A stretch of DNA of 64,000 bases, from NCBI RefSeq assembly GCF_007830115.1, contig NZ_VLKP01000011.1:62001-126000 (forward strand). Direction: 5' to 3'. The translations under genes and the position numbers were made by a program. The notes below the pieces were generated by a model. The model saw only the letters and a program-made list of their open reading frames with translations, was not told the origin of the DNA and did no database searches. This DNA is from Aerolutibacter ruishenii (GTDB taxonomy: Bacteria; Pseudomonadota; Gammaproteobacteria; Xanthomonadales; Xanthomonadaceae). The first letter of the stretch is position 1, and each line of letters opens with the position of its first letter. Positions 36,539 to 45,851 of the stretch are shown in pieces.

Positions 36539-37717
36539 TCAGAACAGTTCCACGCTGCCCACGTCCATGGATTGCTGCGAGACGGGCTTGTGCGGCGGCC
36601 GTTCCCATTCGCCGCGCATCTGGGCGACGCGGTCGCCGATCTTCTTGAGTGCGCGCTTGACGTCGTCGTCCTGCGGATTGCCACCGCTGCGGTGCAGCAG
36701 TTCCTGCAGCGAGGTGGCCTCGCGGTTGATCTCCAGCATGCGGTCCAGGTGAAGCTGGGCCGCGCCCAGCGCCTGGGTGGCGATGTCCTCGAACTGCAGC
36801 GAGCGCACGGCCTCGGCGACGGAGGTGTCGATGGCGCGACCGCAGTCGGCGATCTCGCGCATGCCGTTGCCGAGGTTGCGGTTGATGCCCTCCACGTGCT
36901 CGAGCATCTGCGCGGCTTCGGCGCGGGCACCGCGGGAGCGGTCCAGGTCGCGCGACGCCATGTGGGACACGGTGTCGCGCACCTTGGCGATGGCGTCCTT
37001 GGAGCTGTGCGCGAGTTTGCGGATCTGCTCGTTGAAGGCGGTGGAGCGTTCGGACAGGTTGCGCACCTCGTCGGCCACGACCGCGAAGCCGCGTCCCGCC
37101 TCGCCGGCACGCGCCGCTTCGATCGCGGCGTTGAGCGCCAGCAGGTTGGTCTGGTCGGCGATCGACTTGACGTCCTCGAGCAGGGCGAAGATGCCGTCCA
37201 GATGCTCGGCCATCGCGTCGATGTGGGTGACGGTGTTGCTGCTCTGGCCGCTGACGGCTTCCAGCGCCTCCACCAGTTGTTCCATCTTCTGGCTGGCCTG
37301 CAGCGCGAAGCGATGCACGTCAAGGCCGCCCTGGTCGCCGTCGGTGCGATCGAGAATGCGCTTGATCGAGTCGTTCTGCTGGCGCGACTGGCGGTTGACC
37401 GCGTCGAAGCTGGTGCCCAGGCGGGCGACCGAATCGCGGATCAGGTCGCGGGTTCGTTCGATCTCGGTACGGGAGCCCTGGATCTCGCTGCCAACGAAGG
37501 TACGCAACTCGTCGAGCAGGCGGGACTGTTCGCGCAGTGCGGCCGATTGCACGGCATCGGGGCGCGTGGCGGCCCAGAAGGCGAACAGCCATGCCGCTGT
37601 CATCGCCACGAGGGTGCCCCAGCGCACCGCACCCGGCCAACCCAGGGCCTCGGCGAGCAGGAGCAACAGAGTAAGTACCAAAGGCGGAGCCAGGCGGATC
37701 AGGATGCGGGGAGCCAT
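36539..37717 (-). CDS. Methyl-accepting receptor without sensor domain, C-terminal VELF
   Basis: 392 residues. Two adjacent hydrophobic segments (about residues 4-24 and 33-46) leave almost no periplasmic loop and no HAMP domain can be recognised, so it should sense a cytoplasmic or membrane cue. A coiled-coil stalk leads to the signalling tip [20 protein letters not shown]. After the tip the descending helix carries [15 protein letters not shown], usual in this receptor subgroup. The protein ends GSVELF, nearly the same as the end of the CheD encoded at 38833. A FliA promoter stands immediately upstream; the gene also lies 70 bp behind cheB. Confidence 0.9.
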   Translation of the reverse strand: MAPRILIRLAPPLVLTLLLLLAEALGWPGAVRWGTLVAMTAAWLFAFWAATRPDAVQSAALREQSRLLDELRTFVGSEIQGSRTEIERTRDLIRDSVARLGTSFDAVNRQSRQQNDSIKRILDRTDGDQGGLDVHRFALQASQKMEQLVEALEAVSGQSSNTVTHIDAMAEHLDGIFALLEDVKSIADQTNLLALNAAIEAARAGEAGRGFAVVADEVRNLSERSTAFNEQIRKLAHSSKDAIAKVRDTVSHMASRDLDRSRGARAEAAQMLEHVEGINRNLGNGMREIADCGRAIDTSVAEAVRSLQFEDIATQALGAAQLHLDRMLEINREATSLQELLHRSGGNPQDDDVKRALKKIGDRVAQMRGEWERPPHKPVSQQSMDVGSVELF

Positions 37718-37745
37718 TGCAGTTCTCGTCGGGACTTCAACCGCG

Positions 37746-37772
37746 GTATCGGCGGCGTGAGGCGTGGCTTGA
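37746..37772 (-). promoter_or_regulatory. Sigma28 (FliA) promoter before the VELF receptor
   Basis: On the minus strand TCAAGCCA (37772-37765), 11 nt, then GCCGATAC (37753-37746). The consensus is T[AC]AAGTTT-N11-GCCGATAA. The start codon lies 28 bp further on. Confidence 0.75.
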
Positions 37773-37787
37773 GCGTGCGAGGCCGAA

Positions 37788-38831
37788 TCAGGCCGCACTC
37801 TGGAGGGTGGATGAGAGCAGGCGCGCGGTGACCATGTGCAGCGGCACGACTTCGGTGGCGGCACCGAGCGCTACCGCCGAGCCCGGCATGCCCCATACCA
37901 CGCTGCTGTCGTGGTCCTGCGCGAAGGTGGCGGCGCCGGCATTGCGCAGTGCCAGCAGGCCACGAGCACCGTCGTCGCCCATGCCGGTGAGCAGCGCCGC
38001 GCTGGCGTTGCTGCCCACGTGCTCGGCAATGGACTCGAACAGCACGTCGACGCTGGGACGGTGGCGGCGCACGGGCGCATCGTCGTCCAACTGGCACCAC
38101 CACCGCGCGCCGTTGCGCACCACGCGCAGGTGACGGCCGCCTGGCGCCACGTAGGCGTGGCCGGTGAGCAGCGGCTGGCCCCGGGCTACTTCGACCACGG
38201 TCATGCGGCTGTGCCGGTCCAGGCGCTGGGCGAAGGGTCCACTGAACGCGGCGGGGATGTGCTGCACGATCACGGTGGCCGGCGCGTCAGCCGGCATGGT
38301 TTCGAGCACGGTGCGAATGGCCTCGGTGCCGCCGGTGGACGCGCCGATGGCGAACAGGCGGTCGGTGGTGCGGTAGCCGATGGCGCCGACCGGGGCGGGT
38401 GACGCGCGATCGTCGATGACGTGGACGCGCGCGCGCGCGGCATTCTTCACCTTTTCGACGAGCAACTCGGCGTAACCGGCCATCGTGCGGGCCACGTCGA
38501 TCTTCGGCTTGGTGACGAAGTCCACGGCGCCGGCTGCAAGGGCATCCAGGGTGACCGCGGCGCCCTGCTCGGTGAGCGAGGACACCATCACCACCGGCAT
38601 CGGGCGCAGGCGCATCAGGTTGCGCAGGAACGTGAGGCCGTCCATGCGCGGCATCTCCACGTCCAGCGTGAGCACGTCGGGCGAGAGTTGCTTGATCTTT
38701 TCGCGGGCGATGAACGGATCGGCGGCGGTGCCGACGACCTCGATGCGGGGATCGGCACCGAGGATCTCGCTCATCAGGGCGCGGATGAGTGCAGAGTCGT
38801 CTATCACCAGGACGCGGATGGGGCGGGACAT
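37788..38831 (-). CDS. cheB: Chemoreceptor methylesterase CheB, system 2
   Basis: 347 residues. Receiver with Asp57 in [14 protein letters not shown], then the esterase domain with Ser165 in [20 protein letters not shown] histidine and [11 protein letters not shown] aspartate. It starts 1 bp after the cheD stop, so it is coupled to it. Since the flagellar cheA cluster (52985-55821) has no cheB, this enzyme may serve receptors of both systems; that is inference. Confidence 0.97.
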   Translation of the reverse strand: MSRPIRVLVIDDSALIRALMSEILGADPRIEVVGTAADPFIAREKIKQLSPDVLTLDVEMPRMDGLTFLRNLMRLRPMPVVMVSSLTEQGAAVTLDALAAGAVDFVTKPKIDVARTMAGYAELLVEKVKNAARARVHVIDDRASPAPVGAIGYRTTDRLFAIGASTGGTEAIRTVLETMPADAPATVIVQHIPAAFSGPFAQRLDRHSRMTVVEVARGQPLLTGHAYVAPGGRHLRVVRNGARWWCQLDDDAPVRRHRPSVDVLFESIAEHVGSNASAALLTGMGDDGARGLLALRNAGAATFAQDHDSSVVWGMPGSAVALGAATEVVPLHMVTARLLSSTLQSAA

Positions 38832-38832
38832 C

Positions 38833-39429
38833 TCAGAACAACTCCACGCCACCGGACAATGGGCGTCGCGCCAGGCGGCCGTAATAGTCGCGTTCGGCGC
38901 TGGTGATCTCGCCATCGCGCGTGGACGGCAGGCGGCGCACGAGGGCGCGTCCGGTCTGCGGGTAGAACGCCACCTTGCGCGGATGCACGTCGCCCAGGTC
39001 CTGGGCCAGCAGCGGGATCCGTTCGGCTTCGAGATACTCGAGGATGAAACGTGCGTTGCGCGTGCCGATGGGGTCGCTGTAGAACCCGTTGAGCACGTTG
39101 CCACCGCCAAACACCTTGGCCTGCAGCCGGTTGCGCTTCGCACCGCGCTTGAGCAGGCCGTTGACCAGCAGTTCCATTGCATGCACGCCGTAGCGCGCGC
39201 TGTTGCCGTCGCCGGCGCCGCCGGCCGGCAGCATGAAGTGGTTCATGCCGCCGGTCTGGAGGGCGGGGTCGTACAGGCAGGCGGCCACGCAGGAGCCGAG
39301 CAGGGTGACCAGCGGTTCGGGGAGGTTGCTGACCCGGTACTCGGCGGGCAGCAGTTTGTAGGCCGCGGTCTTCAGGGCGCTGTCGAAGTAGGTTCCGGCC
39401 TCGCTCTCGAGGCGTTCGGCGACGCTCAT
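38833..39429 (-). CDS. cheD: Chemoreceptor glutamine deamidase CheD, system 2, C-terminal VELF
   Basis: 198 residues. Cys47 in [12 protein letters not shown] and His64 in [12 protein letters not shown] make the active site; [11 protein letters not shown] and the NARFILEYL segment are typical. The C-terminus extends beyond the fold (about residues 165-198) and ends SGGVELF. The receptor encoded two genes downstream ends GSVELF, suggesting a shared docking tail. It overlaps cheR by 4 nt. Confidence 0.95.
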   Translation of the reverse strand: MSVAERLESEAGTYFDSALKTAAYKLLPAEYRVSNLPEPLVTLLGSCVAACLYDPALQTGGMNHFMLPAGGAGDGNSARYGVHAMELLVNGLLKRGAKRNRLQAKVFGGGNVLNGFYSDPIGTRNARFILEYLEAERIPLLAQDLGDVHPRKVAFYPQTGRALVRRLPSTRDGEITSAERDYYGRLARRPLSGGVELF

Positions 39430-40349
39430 GCGGTGCGCTCCGCGCGCTTCGGTTTGGCGGCGCGGTAGCTGGTGCGGCCGGCCGGGCGCACCAGGTCGGC
39501 GGCGTGGGTGAAGCTTTCGGAGTGTCCGGCGTACAGCACGCCATCGGACTCGAGCAGCGGCACGATCCGCGAGAGGACCTGCAATTGGGTGGGTTTGTCG
39601 AAATAGATCATCACGTTCCGGCAGAACACGGCCGAGAATCCGCCCGCGAGGCCGTAGTGCGGCGCCAGCAGGTTGAGCGGACGAAATTCGATCAATGCCT
39701 GGAGTGCGGGCAGCACGCGGCAGAGCCCGGCATTGGGGCCGGTGCCCCGCTGGAAATAGCGATGGCGAAGTGCCGGGGGTACCGCCTCCGCGCGTTCGAT
39801 GGGGTACACGCCGCGGGCGGCGGTGTTCAGCACGTTGGTGTCGATGTCCGTCGCCAGGATGCGCACCGGTGGCGCCAGCGTGCCAAACGCTTCGCAGGCG
39901 GTGATGGCGATGGAGTAGGGCTCCTCGCCGGTGGATGCCGCGCAGCACCACAGTTCGTGCGTGCGTCGCGGCGCGGCGCGCAGCTGCTCGCCGAGCATGT
40001 CGAAGTGGTGGCTTTCGCGGAAGAACGACGTGAGGTTGGTGGTCAGCGCATTGACGAAGGCCTGCACGTCGTCGTGGTCACCGCGCTCGACGTGGTCGAG
40101 GTAGTCGGCGAACGACGCCGTGCCTGTGCTGCGGATGCGCCGCGCGAGGCGGCTGTACACCATGTCGCGCTTGTGCGTGCCGAGGCTGATGCCCGCATGT
40201 TCGTGGATCAGGCGGCACGCGCGCTGGAAGTCGCGTTCGGTGAAGGCAAACTCGCGGTCGCCGCTGGGGGCGTGGGCCGATCCCCCGCCGGGGCCCGTCG
40301 TGGGTGCCTGGCGGGTTTCACGGTGCAGGGCGCGGGGACCAGCGGCCAT
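39426..40349 (-). CDS. cheR: Chemoreceptor methyltransferase CheR, system 2
   Basis: 307 residues. An unstructured Gly/Pro/Thr-rich N-terminus of about 35 residues precedes FTERDFQRACRLIHEHAGI and the helical domain, then the methyltransferase fold with WCCAASTGEEPYSIAI and AVFCRNVMIYFDKP. Of two adjacent ATGs I took the second, because the CGGAG ribosome site is then 5 nt away. The preceding receptor gene ends 22 bp upstream, and that receptor has a possible CheR-binding tail. Confidence 0.95.
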   Translation of the reverse strand: MAAGPRALHRETRQAPTTGPGGGSAHAPSGDREFAFTERDFQRACRLIHEHAGISLGTHKRDMVYSRLARRIRSTGTASFADYLDHVERGDHDDVQAFVNALTTNLTSFFRESHHFDMLGEQLRAAPRRTHELWCCAASTGEEPYSIAITACEAFGTLAPPVRILATDIDTNVLNTAARGVYPIERAEAVPPALRHRYFQRGTGPNAGLCRVLPALQALIEFRPLNLLAPHYGLAGGFSAVFCRNVMIYFDKPTQLQVLSRIVPLLESDGVLYAGHSESFTHAADLVRPAGRTSYRAAKPKRAERTA

Positions 40350-40371
40350 CATTGCTCCGAGGGTGTGTCCC

Positions 40372-43053
40372 TCAGAACTCCTGCCAGTGCTGGTCGCTCG
40401 CGGCCGGTTTGGCGACGCGCTGGGTCACCAGCTTCGGTGCGCGCGGTGCGTGCTTGGGTGCGGCAGGCTCGCGCACGCGTGCGTGGGTGTGCGCATGCGC
40501 GCGACGCGTGGCGGCAGCGCTTTCGACCGGCCCCGGCTCGCCCGCGTCGACGGCCGTGAGGCGGAAGGCCGCGACCGTGTGCACCAGGCTGGCGGCCTGC
40601 TGTTCCATGCTCGCGGCGGACGCGGACGCCTCTTCGACCAGTGCGGCGTTCTGCTGCGTGCTTTCTTCCATCTGGGTGATGGCCTGGTTGACCTGTTCGA
40701 TGCCAGCGGTCTGTTCCTGCGAGGCGGCGCTGATGTCGGCGATGATGTCGGTCACGCGCTTCACGCTGGTGACGATCTCGTTCATGGTCTTGCCGGCCTG
40801 GTCGACCAGCACCGAGCCCTCCTCGACCTTGTCGACCGAGTCGCTGATCAGCTGCTTGATTTCCTTGGCGGCACCGGCCGAGCGCTGCGCCAGCGAGCGC
40901 ACCTCGGCGGCGACGACGGCGAAGCCGCGGCCCTGTTCGCCGGCGCGGGCCGCTTCGACAGCGGCGTTGAGCGCCAGGATGTTGGTCTGGAACGCGATGC
41001 CATCGATGACGCCGATGATGTCGACGATGCGGTGCGAGGAACGGTTGATCTCGGCCATGGTGTCGACCACTTTGCCAACCACCTCGCCGCCCTTGGACGC
41101 GACGTCCGCGGCGCCCACCGCCAGCTGGTTGGCCTGGCGCGCGTTGTCGGCGTTCTGGCGCACGGTGGAAGTGAGTTCCTCCATCGAGGACGCGGTTTCC
41201 TCCAGTGCGGCGGCCTGTTGTTCGGTGCGGCCGGACAGGTCGTTGTTGCCGCTGGCGATCTCGCCGGCGGCGGCGCTGATGGCGTCGCTGCCGCTGCGGA
41301 TGTTGCCGACGATCGCGGCGAGCTTGTCGACGGTGGCGTTGGCATCGGCCGCCAGCTGGCCGAACTGGCCCGGCAGCTCGGCGTCGGCACGGCGGTCGAG
41401 GTCGCCGTCGGCGACGGCGGCGAGCAGGTCGCCGACTTCCTGGATGCCACGGTCGGCGGTGGCCATCAACGTGTTCAGGCCTTCGACCATGTCGCGGTAC
41501 GCGAACTGGAAACCTTCGGCGTTGCCGCGCTGGTGGAAGTCACCGGCGACGGCGGCGTTCACCAGGCGCGAGATTTCCTGGTTGACCTGCACCAGGCCGG
41601 CCTTGACCGCATCGACCGCCTCGGTGACGCGGGCCTTCTTGCCGGGCAGGCGCTCGATGTCGAGCGACAGGTCGCCCCGGCCATAGTGCGAGACGATGTC
41701 GATGACGCGCGAATTGAGCTCGATGTGCGAGCCGACCAGCGTGTTGATCTCGTCGGCCATGACGCCGAACGAACCGGGGTAGAGGCCCGTATCCAGGCGC
41801 GCGTCGATGTCGCCGGCCTGGTGGGAGCGGAACAGTTCCTGCTGGGCGTCGGCGAATTCACGCAGGGTTCGTATCGCACTGGCCATGCCGTCGGCGATGT
41901 CGCGCAGTTCGTCGCGCGTCTCCACCGTGATGCTGGCGGGGAACTGGCCGATGGCCAGCAACTTGGACGCTTCGTCGATCCTGGTCAGTGCGGTGCGGGT
42001 GCTGCGCGAGAAGCCGGCGAACAGGTAGGCCGAGAGCAGCAGCACCAGAATGCAGGTCAGTGCGGTGAGCGCGGTGCGGCGCTGCAGGCTGGCGATCTGG
42101 CTGTCGGCGGCCTGCTGCAGAGCCTGGTTGGCGCCGTCCAGGGCCGTGGTGATGGCGACACGGGTGGCGTCGTCGCGCAGGGCCATCGTCTTCACCGGCA
42201 ACACCGGGGTCTCGGCGTCGAGGACGTGGGTCTGGATCGCCTTGTTCTGCTTGTCGATCGCGGCCAGCGCGAGCTTGAGGGGCTTGCCGATATCGGCGTC
42301 GAGGCTCGGCATCTCCTTCTGCGCGTTGCGGACGTCCTGTTCGATGCGGCCGCGCAGGAACGACTGCATGGTCTGCGACACGGCGAAGCCGGTGCGGTCC
42401 TCCACCCAGATGGCGCCTTCGCCCAGCACCCGCAAGCCGACGGTGGCCTGCTGGCTGGTGTATTCGGACAGGGTCGGCAGCCACTCGCTGGAGGCGCGGC
42501 CCATGTACAGCATCGGCGCGCTGGTGGCGTGCGACAGGCTGGTGTGCTCGGCCACCAGGCTCATCTGGTGGCGGAGCGCGGCGATGGCGGCGTTGTGCAG
42601 GTCCATCGACGTGCTGGCTTCGTCCTGTCCGGCGGCCTTGGCCCAGGCGGTGCGCACGTCCTTCAGGGACTTGGCCAGCGGCGCTTCGGACAGGTTGGCC
42701 GATTGCCATGCTTCATAGCCATCAAGCGCGCCCTTGGCCCTCTCTGCACTGGAGGTCATTGCGCCCGTGGTCACGGCGTCCTTGGCCGCGCGCCGCACCA
42801 GCAACTGCCGGTGCTGCTGCATGGCCCCCATCGCGACGTGCAGGTGGTGCAGGGCTTCCACCGCCGTGCGCTGCTGCCTGGCCGATGACAGCTCCTGCAG
42901 CGAGCGCGTCATGAGGATGCCGCCGAGCACCAGGCAGGTCAGCAGGAACGAGGTGCCGATGACCATCGCCTTCTGCGCGAACCTGAAGCGGGACATGAAA
43001 TGGACCGACGGTGCGAGGGCGCGGTCCAGGAGCGTAGTAGGACGGAAGGACAT
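40372..43053 (-). CDS. Methyl-accepting chemotaxis receptor with large helical sensor and CheR-docking tail
   Basis: 893 residues. TM1 is at about 28-48 and TM2 at about 328-347, enclosing a roughly 280-residue all-helical periplasmic domain rich in Ala and Gln, like helical bimodular or nitrate/nitrite sensor domains. Several HAMP-like units follow (about 350-600), then the signalling domain with tip IAFQTNILALNAAVEAARAG. A flexible Ala/His/Arg-rich tether of about 45 residues ends DQHWQEF, which fits the pattern of the NWETF pentapeptide that recruits CheR. A FliA promoter stands upstream. The start follows CGAGGCTGTTC. Confidence 0.93.
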   Translation of the reverse strand: MSFRPTTLLDRALAPSVHFMSRFRFAQKAMVIGTSFLLTCLVLGGILMTRSLQELSSARQQRTAVEALHHLHVAMGAMQQHRQLLVRRAAKDAVTTGAMTSSAERAKGALDGYEAWQSANLSEAPLAKSLKDVRTAWAKAAGQDEASTSMDLHNAAIAALRHQMSLVAEHTSLSHATSAPMLYMGRASSEWLPTLSEYTSQQATVGLRVLGEGAIWVEDRTGFAVSQTMQSFLRGRIEQDVRNAQKEMPSLDADIGKPLKLALAAIDKQNKAIQTHVLDAETPVLPVKTMALRDDATRVAITTALDGANQALQQAADSQIASLQRRTALTALTCILVLLLSAYLFAGFSRSTRTALTRIDEASKLLAIGQFPASITVETRDELRDIADGMASAIRTLREFADAQQELFRSHQAGDIDARLDTGLYPGSFGVMADEINTLVGSHIELNSRVIDIVSHYGRGDLSLDIERLPGKKARVTEAVDAVKAGLVQVNQEISRLVNAAVAGDFHQRGNAEGFQFAYRDMVEGLNTLMATADRGIQEVGDLLAAVADGDLDRRADAELPGQFGQLAADANATVDKLAAIVGNIRSGSDAISAAAGEIASGNNDLSGRTEQQAAALEETASSMEELTSTVRQNADNARQANQLAVGAADVASKGGEVVGKVVDTMAEINRSSHRIVDIIGVIDGIAFQTNILALNAAVEAARAGEQGRGFAVVAAEVRSLAQRSAGAAKEIKQLISDSVDKVEEGSVLVDQAGKTMNEIVTSVKRVTDIIADISAASQEQTAGIEQVNQAITQMEESTQQNAALVEEASASAASMEQQAASLVHTVAAFRLTAVDAGEPGPVESAAATRRAHAHTHARVREPAAPKHAPRAPKLVTQRVAKPAASDQHWQEF

Positions 43054-43106
43054 GAACAGCCTCGGAAGTGCTTGGGCAGCGCCCGGGACGGGGGGCTCAT
43101 CCGAAG

Positions 43107-43133
43107 TCATCGGCAGCGCGGGGGCGAACTTTA
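43107..43133 (-). promoter_or_regulatory. Sigma28 (FliA) promoter of the receptor-cheR-cheD-cheB operon
   Basis: On the minus strand TAAAGTTC (43133-43126), 11 nt, GCCGATGA (43114-43107); 14 of 16 consensus positions match. The start codon is 54 bp away from the promoter's -10 end. Confidence 0.9.
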
Positions 43134-43145
43134 GCGGCGCTAAAG
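43129..43145. repeat. Palindrome joining two divergent FliA -35 elements
   Basis: CTTTAGCG G CGCTAAAG is a perfect 8-bp inverted repeat with one central base. Each arm is the -35 element of one of the two back-to-back FliA promoters. Confidence 0.85.
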
Positions 43146-43167
43146 GTCCCGCCGGCAGGGCCGATAC
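43141..43167 (+). promoter_or_regulatory. Sigma28 (FliA) promoter of the TonB-domain gene
   Basis: TAAAGGTC (43141-43148), 11 nt, GCCGATAC (43160-43167), a near-consensus FliA promoter; the gene starts 39 bp downstream. Confidence 0.9.
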
Positions 43168-43206
43168 CTGCGATGCAGTCACCCGAATTGTTCCCAGGAG
43201 TCCTCC

Positions 43207-43518
43207 ATGTCCCGCCCCCTCCCGTTTGCCGCCGCGATCCTCGCTTTGGCATTCGTCCTGCCTGCGCAGGCCCAGCCGAAGCCGACCAAGCGCGTCGAGC
43301 CGCAGTACCCGGCCGAGGCTGTGCGTGCCGGCACCACCGGTTTTGTCGAACTCGAGTTCACCGTGGGTGGCGACGGCAAGGTCAGCAAGGTCTCGGTGCT
43401 CAACGCCAAGCCTGCCCGCACCTTCGAGTCGTCCGCCGTGCGTGCGGTGAAGCAGTGGGAGTTCGTCGCGTCCGGTGCCGAGCAGCGCGGCAAGATCCGC
43501 CTCGACTTCAGCCTCTGA
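43207..43518 (+). CDS. Small secreted TonB-C-domain protein of the flagellar regulon
   Basis: 103 residues. A cleavable signal peptide ends LPAQAQ; the mature chain of about 81 residues is just a TonB C-terminal domain: RVEPQYPAEAVRAGTTGFVE, FTVGGDGKVSKVSVL and AVRAVKQWEFVASG. True TonB proteins have an uncleaved membrane anchor and a Pro-rich spacer and work with ExbB/ExbD; none of these is here. The gene is alone on the plus strand inside a minus-strand chemotaxis cluster, has a FliA promoter and its own terminator. It follows CAGGAGTCCTCC. Function unknown; it may bind peptidoglycan or an outer-membrane protein. Confidence 0.9.
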   Translation: MSRPLPFAAAILALAFVLPAQAQPKPTKRVEPQYPAEAVRAGTTGFVELEFTVGGDGKVSKVSVLNAKPARTFESSAVRAVKQWEFVASGAEQRGKIRLDFSL

Positions 43519-43560
43519 TCCCCGAAGGGTGTGCCGGCCTGGATGGGCTGGCGCACTGCG

Positions 43561-43595
43561 AGGGCACCGCCGGGTTACCAGCGGTGCCCTTTTTT
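43561..43595 (+). terminator. Rho-independent terminator after the TonB-domain gene
   Basis: AGGGCACCGC and GCGGTGCCCT form a 10-bp stem with a 10-nt loop, directly followed by TTTTT. It also lies just beyond the stop of the convergent receptor gene. Confidence 0.9.
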
Positions 43596-43618
43596 GCGCG
43601 CGCGCGGCCGTGGGGCCG

Positions 43619-45850
43619 TCAGGCCGCCGTGCCGGCCAGGCGGAACTCGGCGACGGTGCGCTGCAACTGTGCCGACTGGTCGGCCATGCTCGCGGCGGCG
43701 GCGGCGGCCTGCTCCACCAGCGCGGCGTTCTGCTGCGTGGTTTCCTCCATCTGCATGACCGCCTGGTTCACCTGTTCGATGCCCATGCTCTGTTCGCGCG
43801 AGGCGGCATTGATCCCGGCCACGAGTTCGGACACCTGGCGGATGCTGCCCACCACCTGGTCCATGGTGGCGCCGGCCTGCTGCGCAAGCGTGGCGCCACC
43901 GCGGATTTCGGCCACCGAATCGGTGATGAGCTGCTTGATCTCGCGGGCCGCCGCGGCGGAGCGCTGGGCCAAGGCACGCACCTCGCCCGCCACGACCGCG
44001 AAGCCGCGGCCTTCCTCGCCGGCACGGGCGGCTTCGACCGCGGCATTCAGCGCCAGGATGTTGGTCTGGAATGCGATGCCGTCGATCACGCCGATGATGT
44101 CGGCGATGCGGTCGGAGCGCTCGCGGATGGCCTGCATCGACTGCACCACGTTGCCGACGACCTGGCCGCCGTCGGCGGCGATGGCCGCTGCTTCGTGGGC
44201 CAGGCGGTTGGCCTCGCCCGCACTCTGGGCATTCTGGCGGACGGTGGAGGTCAACTCCTGCATCGATGCGGCGGTTTCCTCCAGCGAGGCCGCCTGCTGT
44301 TCGGTGCGGCGGGACAGGTCGTCGTTGCCCGCCGCGATCTCGGCCGCGGCGTGGTCGATGGCCGTCGAGGTGTCGCGGATGGTGGCCACCATGCCGTCGA
44401 GGTGGTCGAGGGTGGCATTGGTGCTGTCCTTCAACTCGCCAAACACGCCTTCCATGTGCGAGGCGATGCGCGGCCGCAGGTCGCCATCGGCAAGCGCGGA
44501 CAGCACGGTGCGGGTTTCGAGCAGGCTGGCGGAGGTGGCCTCGAGCAGGCGGTGGATGCCTTGCGAGAGGACGCGCAGGAAGCCCTGCTTGTCGTCCAAC
44601 GCGAGCCGCCGGCCCAGGTCGCCGCGCGCGGCCGCGTCGACCAGCTCCTGGACCTCGCGCTCCAGCGCCAACTCGACGGTGCGGTCGCGCCATTCGGTCA
44701 CCACGCCGATGCGTTCGTCGCGTTCGTTGCGCACCGGGGTGATCAGCAGGTCGAGGGTGCGGCCACCGGCGCGGATGGTGGCGTGGTGGGTGTCCTGCAG
44801 GGTGTCGAGCAGGGTGTGCTGGTGCGTGGGGTCGCGGTGGAACAGGTCGATGCTGCGGCCGATGACGTGGTCGGCGTCGAACTCGGGCAGGTGCTGGCGC
44901 AAGTCGGACTGGGCGGTGCGCAACAGGCCCAGCATGGACGGGTTGGCGTAGACGATGGTGTGGTCGTGGTCGGCGACCATGACGTTGGCGTCGGCGGCGT
45001 CGAGCGCACGGCGGATGCGGATGGCCTCGTTGGCGCGCCGCGTCTGGTCCTCGATCAGGAAGCCCTGGCGGATCTGCATCGACTTGAGCGCCATCAGCAC
45101 GCGGCCGACCTCGTCGTCGCGGTCGACGCGGATGTCGCGGCCGTAGTCGCCGCCGGCGATGTGGCGGAACTCGTCCACGGCATCGTCCAGGCGGTCGACC
45201 ACGTCATGCGACAACCACCACATCGAGTAGACGGTCATGGCGGTGGCGATGGCACTCATGCCCAGCAGCAAGGGGATACCCGCGCCGCGCGACGCCAGCA
45301 GGGTCATGGCGCCGCCGAACACCGCGACGCCCAGGCCGGACAGCATCATGCGCTGGCGCAGCGACAGCAGCCACAGCGGATTCAGTTGCCGCAGGCGGTC
45401 GGGCAGGGCCACATGGCCGTGGCGGATGCGCAGCGCGGAGTTGCCGGTGCGCAGCGTGGCGTAGTCGCGCTCGGCGGCGACGATCCGCTCGCGGCTGGCC
45501 TTGCGGCGCACCGACATGTAGCCGGCGAGCTTGCCGTCCTCGTAGACCGGCGTGGCCTGCGCTTCGACCCAGTAGTGGTCGCCGTTCTTGCGCCGGTTCT
45601 TGACCAGCCCCACCCACGGCCGACCGGCCTGGAGCGTGGCCCAGAAGTCGGCGAAGGCCGCCGCGGGCATGTCCGGGTGGCGGATGAGGTTGTGTGGCTG
45701 GCCGATCAGTTCGGCTTCGGTGAAACCGCTGACGCGGACGAAGTCCTGGTTGACCCGCGTGATGACGCCTCGCAGATCGGTACGTGAGGTCAAGCGGTCA
45801 CTGTCGGCGAGGTCGAATTCCTTACCGGTGACCGGGAGGTTCTTGCGCAT
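43619..45850 (-). CDS. Aer-like PAS chemoreceptor
   Basis: 743 residues. An N-terminal PAS domain (about 15-120) resembles the FAD-binding PAS of Aer: DLRGVITRVNQDFVRVSGF, NLIRHPDMPAAAFADFW, WVGLVKNRRKNGDHYWVEA. Two close membrane segments (about 165-210) are followed by HAMP, a second PAS (about 285-390, NVMVADHDHTIVYANPSML), and a signalling domain with tip IAFQTNILALNAAVEAARAG. It should report redox or oxygen status to CheA, which is inferred from Aer. It begins 1 bp after the upstream cheW-like gene. It ends AGTAA without a docking tail. Confidence 0.92.
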   Translation of the reverse strand: MRKNLPVTGKEFDLADSDRLTSRTDLRGVITRVNQDFVRVSGFTEAELIGQPHNLIRHPDMPAAAFADFWATLQAGRPWVGLVKNRRKNGDHYWVEAQATPVYEDGKLAGYMSVRRKASRERIVAAERDYATLRTGNSALRIRHGHVALPDRLRQLNPLWLLSLRQRMMLSGLGVAVFGGAMTLLASRGAGIPLLLGMSAIATAMTVYSMWWLSHDVVDRLDDAVDEFRHIAGGDYGRDIRVDRDDEVGRVLMALKSMQIRQGFLIEDQTRRANEAIRIRRALDAADANVMVADHDHTIVYANPSMLGLLRTAQSDLRQHLPEFDADHVIGRSIDLFHRDPTHQHTLLDTLQDTHHATIRAGGRTLDLLITPVRNERDERIGVVTEWRDRTVELALEREVQELVDAAARGDLGRRLALDDKQGFLRVLSQGIHRLLEATSASLLETRTVLSALADGDLRPRIASHMEGVFGELKDSTNATLDHLDGMVATIRDTSTAIDHAAAEIAAGNDDLSRRTEQQAASLEETAASMQELTSTVRQNAQSAGEANRLAHEAAAIAADGGQVVGNVVQSMQAIRERSDRIADIIGVIDGIAFQTNILALNAAVEAARAGEEGRGFAVVAGEVRALAQRSAAAAREIKQLITDSVAEIRGGATLAQQAGATMDQVVGSIRQVSELVAGINAASREQSMGIEQVNQAVMQMEETTQQNAALVEQAAAAAASMADQSAQLQRTVAEFRLAGTAA

Positions 45851-45851
45851 T

